Of a stretch of 64,000 nucleotides of DNA, positions 58,096-64,000 are shown piece by piece. Under the pieces are notes generated by a model. It saw only the letters and a list, made by a program, of their open reading frames with translations. It was not told where the DNA came from and ran no database searches. This DNA is from Hyposmocoma kahamanoa. Lineage: Eukaryota; Arthropoda; Insecta; Lepidoptera; Cosmopterigidae. Position numbers and translations under genes: made by a program. The DNA is taken from assembly GCF_003589595.1 (NCBI RefSeq), contig NW_020654289.1, positions 6,265,692 through 6,329,691 on the forward strand. The letters are read 5' to 3'. Position 1 is the stretch's first letter. The number at the start of each line of letters is the position of its first letter.

Positions 58096-59024
58096 GTCTA
58101 TTATATATTAAAAAAGACAATAATTTGAATTGCATAATAATTTGAATTCCATAACACGTACGATTGTTTTAATTTTCCTTAATCATCGGGTTATTTATTT
58201 GTGCAATAAAATGAATGAACGATTCGTCATAGTACATCAGTATTTAAACAATAATGAACGCCACGTCTTCCCCGGTAAGTATATATTTCCGTGTAATAAT
58301 AGAGTGGTAAAGTTTCAAGCGATCTGTGATGGACTTTAACAACAAAAATATAAAATAGGATTTCAGGTGGTCTTTTTTTAAGGATGATAGCTCAAAAATT
58401 TGTCGATATCATAAATACAATCGAATTTAATCCTGTTAAATTGAATTTTTCATAGACGTTGTAATGATTGTGAGTCAGATCTTATTATTTTATTTTATTT
58501 TTAATAGTAAAATGTTTTTGGTGATATGAAGGTGGGAATACACCCTAGTTCAAAACCATTGGAGATCCATTTCCTGTTTGTCTCCGTGTCCGTTTGTCCA
58601 GATAAGGGCTTCAACAAACATTGTCGGAATGTTGGAACATCGCTGCGTGTGGCGGTCTTTTTTTTAATTTTACCCTTTACTTCAAATTGAGTTGCTCTAT
58701 ATTTTTAGGAGAACGTATTATATCAATGTATCAATCAATTACATACAATATTAAGATTTGATGGTTAATTAATTTGATGGTCGAAAGTTTTTCCAAATAA
58801 CAATAATGAAACTGCTTCTTACACGAAATTAAGCTCTGGACAGCAAGTATAGACGAGGACCCCGTTCTGGCAGAACGTAGCCTTTTGACGACTAACCACG
58901 TAGACAAGATACAGCCCGGTCGCATTGATATTTTCTCTTTCCAGGTCATTTACTTGCTATCAATGGAAAAGACCTTTTAAGCGATAATACTGTGTTGAAA
59001 AGACAGAATAATATCTTTTGTAAC

Positions 59025-59250
59025 TGACTTCAAAAAATGGATGGATGAATGGATTATATTTTTTTTGTATGTATGTTATGCGATAACGTTTTGTGCACCG
59101 ATTTTGATGATTCTTTTTTTGTTGGAAACTAGGGGATGAATCCGGTTTCGCTCACTTTCCGGTAACGGATTTCAATAAAACTTGTCAAATAGATGTATAT
59201 AGATGTATTCCACGAACTTTTGAGGTCTTTATTTTTTCAATAAAAACGGC
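59025..59250 (-). repeat. Dispersed 'aaccgacttc' repeat fragment
   Basis: It starts aactgacttcaaaaaatgga, passes through 'ctaggggatgaatccggttt' and ends 'tgaggtctttattttttc'. Confidence 0.6.
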
Positions 59251-59809
59251 TCTGTCATTTGAAATGTAAAGAATTTTGAATTAGAAGAGGCGGTATCACC
59301 TCGTTATGGCACGGTCGGTCCTTGTCGGGGATCTAGGTTCTATAACCAGCAAACGGTACGTATACGTATAGCACAACTTCCTGCATTTGTGCTGTGGACA
59401 GAAATCTAGACGCCTCAAGTTGTTAGCGAGACTGGCTGGACCTAACTCGTTTGCGGAACAAAAAAAAAATGGGATTATTTCAATGAACAATCAGTCCTAA
59501 CACCTAAAGTGACCACACATACTTATTATAAATTCATAAAGCACCAATATTGTCAAAATTAATACTAAATGTCAATTTATACCTTTAAGTTAAATATATA
59601 ATAATCTACATTTCTAGAACAACAAGGTCGATCAATCAAAGTCAACCGTTTAATAAAGTTACATTTAGCATAATCAATCGAATGGAATGTCTACATTATG
59701 TTTAGTATACCTAAGTTAAAGCATGCACATTAATATGGCCGCCGGAAAAGCAAAATAAGAGATTTGTTTTAGCGAATGGATTATATACAGATATGTATAA
59801 ATGTTTAGC

Positions 59810-60090
59810 AGCAGTGGAGCTCCTTGTGAAAGAGTTCGTCCATGGAAGTACTGCCACCTTACCTATTTCTACCGCCAAGCAATAATGTGAGAATTACTGC
59901 GTTGCGATTTTGAAGGGCAGGCGTGCAGGTAAAATTACAGGCACATGCGATTTGTTAACTTATATCTCAGGATGATAGGCGCAGCGGCGGTGCCTCTCTG
60001 ATTTTTTACTTTTAAAGCTCTGAGTGGCACTGCAACTGTTATGCCTACGACTTGTTCGTCCTGTCTATTGATATTATAAAAAAAAATGTA
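59810..60090 (+). repeat. SINE-like family 1 copy
   Basis: It starts tagcagcagtggagctcctt, with tttctaccgccaagcaataa and ctctgagtggcactgcaact, and ends in an A-run after 'tctattgatattat'. Confidence 0.75.
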
Positions 60091-60934
60091 TTTACCATTT
60101 GTTTGTTTTTCTTTTTTCAATGTCGATTTGTCCGAGTTTCATTGCGATTAGAGACTTTTTGACGCTTAAAAGGTTTGAAAAACAGCATTATTTTTGGAGC
60201 AATTTAGAGACAAAAATTGTGTAATTTTTTTCCTTAAAGCAGGACTTTTGCGGTTCAGTTTTGCCTTTTATATTAATTATATGACTAGCTTGACCGAATA
60301 AGTAAGTTGTCGTCTAAGATCGCAGTAAGAGGCGGGACCAATGTCCCTCCGAGCGTTCTGCTATCATAATTATATTTGTCGTGACAGTGGATTATCAGTG
60401 TTGTTTGACAGGTTTACCATCATTAAAATTCAAAATCAAATTCCAAATTTCAAATAAAAAAGGAAACTATAAGTTGTTACATTTGCGTAAAGAATTTAGT
60501 AATGGAATTCAAATTGACAAATTGGAAGAGACACTGGAATTTAAGACCTAAGACTAATTTCGTGCGTCTTTTATTTTTAGTGGTTAGTTTAAATTTCGAA
60601 GTGCATTTCTTAATATTTCTTTCAATATGTTATTTAACGTATTTTTTAGTTTCTATAATGTGTACTTTTCCAAACCACGTTGGTTACAATTACAAATTTA
60701 TTAGTATTGTTTTTATTATACATAAAAATAATCCTGCCTTCGTAGTTTATATCAAATTGTCCCCCATAAAGATATTATTGGACTACTAGGAAGTCTACTA
60801 CATCATAAGATATATTACGTAAATGATTATTCGATATATAGATATTCTAGGTAGTAATTAAAAAATAAATATTACGTAAAATAAAAGTAATCATATAACT
60901 GGAAAGGAAGCTGGTTTTGCGGACCTAACTGCTT

Positions 60935-61025
60935 AAAAAATATATTCTTTTTTTTTCAAACAAACCAACGTTTCGGGACCTTTACAGGGCCTGTGATCAC
61001 GGCCCAAGACGTTAATTTGTTTGGA
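60935..61025. repeat. Foldback-family fragment
   Basis: It contains tttttttcaaacaaaccaac, gtttcgggacctttacaggg and a nearby partial inverse, ttaatttgtttggaaaa. Confidence 0.45.
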
Positions 61026-61969
61026 AAAAGCAAAGCTTAGTTATCCACTTATGAACGAGAATATAATAAATATAACTTTTAAATCGTTATTCCAATTCCA
61101 TCATATTTTAGTTACGACAGTGTTTGGTTTCATGGGCGAATTATGTGAAAGTTATTTCGTTCTATAAAATTTTACAACTTTTTTCCTGAAAAGTTATAAT
61201 TTTGCAGATGTGGCCTTATTAGACTAAGAGTGCAAAATACGCCAATCTCAGCCAGTGTCACAATTTTATGCCCTATTTCAGGTAAATCCCAAGGAATAAT
61301 ATCATTAATCAAGACAATAACATGAGTTGCTTTTCACAATAAAGATTATGTCAATTGTATATTAATAATTTATTTTTATCTGATATCGGAAATACTTTTC
61401 TTATCGAGATATTTCAGGTTAACAATAAATAATTATGGTTTCCTTATCACTATCAGACAGAAGAATGTCGCATGACTCGTGGATTTTACTTACGTACTTT
61501 TATGACAAGGTTGTAACAGTAATAAAATTCGAATTCATGTTCTAAAGCAGGCCATACACGCCCAGGTCTACCTGACTGGTCTTCCTGCGCAGTTGCTCCT
61601 GTACAAGCAGACCAGAATCCGCAGCGTATGTGGGACAAGCTCAGACCACTCACTAATCTCTCAGTTCCCTCCGTTATGGCATCGCAAGCTATGGAAAGAC
61701 AATCACAGAAACAGGAACTGGCAAAATGATACGTTGGTTGTTAGGAAGAAAACTTATTCTCACATCAATCTAATGAATGAAATTGAGGTAAAAACTATAC
61801 CCGAATGAACGAAGAAACTTACCTAAAATTACTACTATGGTTACTCCTATAATCAAACAAGAAGATACGATTACGAAATAAATGTCAACCTGCGCAGTCG
61901 GTGGGTGACACGCACAAAACACATTCAGGTTTACCGTGTGTATGCAAGCAAAAATAAGTTTTCAACTAA

Positions 61970-62228
61970 TTTTTTATCAGGATGGTGGGAACAAGTCGTA
62001 TGCCTGGTGGTAAGCGACTCGCTTGTCCATGGCTGTTGCAGTGCCACCCTACCCTAGTGTTACCCTGAGATATAAGTTGACAAGTCCCATGTGCCTGTAG
62101 TTTCAACAGCATCTTTACTCTTTAAAACCGAAACGCAGTAATGCTCACATTACTGTTTGGCGGCAGAAATACGTAAGATGACAATACTTCCCAGGACGAA
62201 CTCTTTCAGAAGAAGCTCTACTGCTATT
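61970..62228 (-). repeat. SINE-like family 1 copy
   Basis: Minus copy from ttttttatcaggatggtggg to agctctactgctatt, with an internal deletion in the tail-proximal half. Confidence 0.7.
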
Positions 62229-62834
62229 AAAATGTTGCCCTGGTAACTGCAAAGGTCATATACACGCTCTGGTATTCAGGTAAGCCTTTACTGCCTTAGT
62301 TTGATTTTTGTCAAATGACGACTTATCAGACAGACAAATATCGCATGACTGTGGGAATCTACGTAGCCATAATAAAGTTTACGAATTTATTTAGATATAT
62401 TTATTGTCAGGGTTGCAATAGTAATAGACTTTGAGCTCATTGTTCTAAGGTTGATTTTTGTTAAATGCTTATTTATCAGACAGACGTATGTCGAAAAACT
62501 GAGGGAATTACACGTAACCATAATAGTTGTTGACGAATCTATTTAGCTATACTTATAATAGGGGTGCAATACTAATAAACTGTAAATCCATTACCTACGG
62601 TTCATTTTTGCCAAAAAACTTTTACTCATCAATACGATTTATTTTATTTCTAATTTCCTTTAATTAAAAAAAGTAATTTAGTCAAAATTTTATAAAAGTG
62701 TTAAAATTAAATTAAATTTTGCAACTCGTATGTAGCGTATAAATTAGAATGTTTTTTGGTAAATTAAAAATAACAAATTAAATTTATAACGTTTGTAACT
62801 ACATATAGCTCAGAACAGGATGGTTTGCATTAAC

Positions 62835-63228
62835 CATCGAGTATATAACCAGAAGTAGAGACGAAATGTCATTTAATTTGTTTGAAAACTGTTCTGCCAT
62901 ATCATTACTGTGACAACTACGCTCCGATTGGCTAGTTCAAGTTCGAAACAATTGACAGGTGTCGTCAACGGGTGTCGTCAACTGTTTCACTTCAAATCGA
63001 CCAGTTAACTTGAGCTTTGCTATAATGGACGAAAGTTGCAAAATTACATATTTAATATTAAATTACCGATGAAATGTGATTCCGTTTGTTTTGTAATTAG
63101 ATGTTTTGCTGTTTTTCACACACCACCGAATAGAACAGCATGGCATTGCTAGAGATTATTATCTTTATTACAATAAATACAGAATATTTTTTGGAATATA
63201 CGGAGACGTACACACAGGTCAGTAGTTG
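62835..63228. mobile_element. Truncated copy of the 497-bp hAT-type MITE
   Basis: It starts catcgagtatataaccagaa and follows the 7637-8133 element closely (gtttcacttcaaatcgacca, tattttttggaatata) until 'acacacaggtcagtagttgg'. The right end is replaced by a foldback-family fragment. The phrase gggtgtcgtcaac is duplicated inside this copy. Confidence 0.8.
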
Positions 63229-63229
63229 G

Positions 63230-63560
63230 CCTGACCTGTAAAGAGTTCGAAACGATGTTTTGTTTCAAAAATAAAAAATAAATATATTATTATGGGATTT
63301 AGATTCGAAAAAATAGTTTCATTTTCTGACTTTTATTAACCGACTTCAAAAACAGAAGGACGTTCTCAATTCGACTCTATGTTTTTTTGTATGTATGCTA
63401 CGTGATAATTCGCGTTTGTGAACCGATATTGATGATTCTTTTTGTTGGAAAGAGTGTACCTCGCTAGTGGTCACATTAAAATTTGAAGAAAATATTCCAC
63501 CTTTAATGGTGGCAAACTATGAATTATTTTAAGGTCGGGTTTTTTAGTACTCTGCACTGA
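63230..63560. repeat. Foldback-family fragment followed by an 'aaccgacttc' repeat
   Basis: 63235-63330 has gagttcgaaacgatgttttg and 'gattcgaaaaaatagtttca'. 63335-63555 has ttaaccgacttcaaaaacag through 'tcgggttttttagtactctg'. Confidence 0.55.
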
Positions 63561-63593
63561 GATTATGTTTATATACACAATAAACGTATATAC

Positions 63594-63603
63594 NNNNNNN
63601 NNN
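63594..63603. other. Assembly gap of 10 N
   Basis: This is a short run of N of nominal size. The 400 bp after it are AT-rich with nothing recognised. Confidence 0.95.
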
Positions 63604-64000
63604 CCAGTCTAGGCGTACAAGTTCTAAGCGGAATGTGTTATAATAAGCTTTATAGTAATTGAAGCGAGTATTGCGCTTAGGTTTAATACTTGTACGGGAT
63701 GTTAAATACTTATAATATTTCAATTACAAGAGGATTTTTTTTTTGGATTGTTGATTCTGTTTTTTAAGCATGTGATGTTGTATCTATAGTCTATATTATA
63801 TAATTGTATGGTTGTATCATGTTGCGTAAATATTTTAATTTCTAGTAACACAATTCAAAGCAACCGAGAAATGATGTAATTGTTTTTTAATCGATTTGAT
63901 TGACGCGACGATTTCTTATCGAGAGGTGGTGAGGAGAATAAAAACAATACATTGCCCTATAAGGACGCGTACATATGACGGAAAACCTGATTTTAGAACA

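Noticed and set aside
60502..60789. 95-codon plus-strand frame with hydrophobic runs
   Set aside because: Its F, I, L, Y and K bias is what AT-rich DNA gives by chance; no receptor or transporter motif was seen and there are no splice partners.
61593..61808. 71-codon plus-strand frame in a GC-richer patch
   Set aside because: No domain recognised and not bounded by convincing splice sites; likely part of an old repeat.
1..64000. CRISPR array, operon or phage-type system
   Set aside because: The sequence is eukaryotic; the repeats are dispersed or short tandem, without regular spacers, and the genes carry introns.

Overview
The window looks like nuclear DNA of an insect, most likely a moth or butterfly. 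It is AT-rich, its genes are split into many short exons with GT-AG introns, and it is crowded with tRNA-derived SINEs, short inverted-repeat elements and non-LTR fragments of kinds common in Lepidoptera. There are four assembly gaps: one of 400 N (9980-10379) and three of 10 N (35050, 52879, 63594). The order assignment rests on repeat style and gene content, not on a database search.

Four protein-coding loci can be reconstructed by joining exons with compatible phases. On the minus strand at about 2.3-18.6 kb lie two head-to-tail paralogues. Both start with an RIIa dimerisation/docking domain and follow it with a calmodulin-type IQ motif that straddles an exon junction, the layout of sperm protein 17-like proteins. 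The upstream copy (18621 to 6672) gives a 377-residue model in nine exons. The downstream copy (6372 to 2293) gives a 578-residue model in eight exons and ends in a long acidic tail. The stop codon of the first and the start codon of the second are only about 300 bp apart, and the first four intron positions and phases are the same in both, so this is a tandem duplication.

At 24.6-29.6 kb on the plus strand is a complete four-exon ZIP-family (SLC39A1-3-like) zinc transporter of 311 residues. Convergent to it, at 33.4-34.4 kb on the minus strand, are the last two exons of a Spaetzle-family cystine-knot ligand; its first exon was not found.

The remaining right half (34.4-64 kb) shows no exon I can support. 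It holds many copies of one SINE-like retroposon, an abundant 'aaccgacttc' repeat, several inverted-repeat elements and degraded LINE pieces. It may be partly the first intron or upstream region of the Spaetzle-like gene. The introns of the RIIa genes and the zinc transporter are filled with the same families, including a hAT-type element nested inside a tRNA-like inverted-repeat element and a 110-bp-arm hairpin made by two facing SINEs.

I saw no real tRNA, rRNA, CRISPR array or microbial operon. The four genes do not form an obvious pathway: two look ciliary/sperm-related, one is a metal transporter and one is a secreted ligand.
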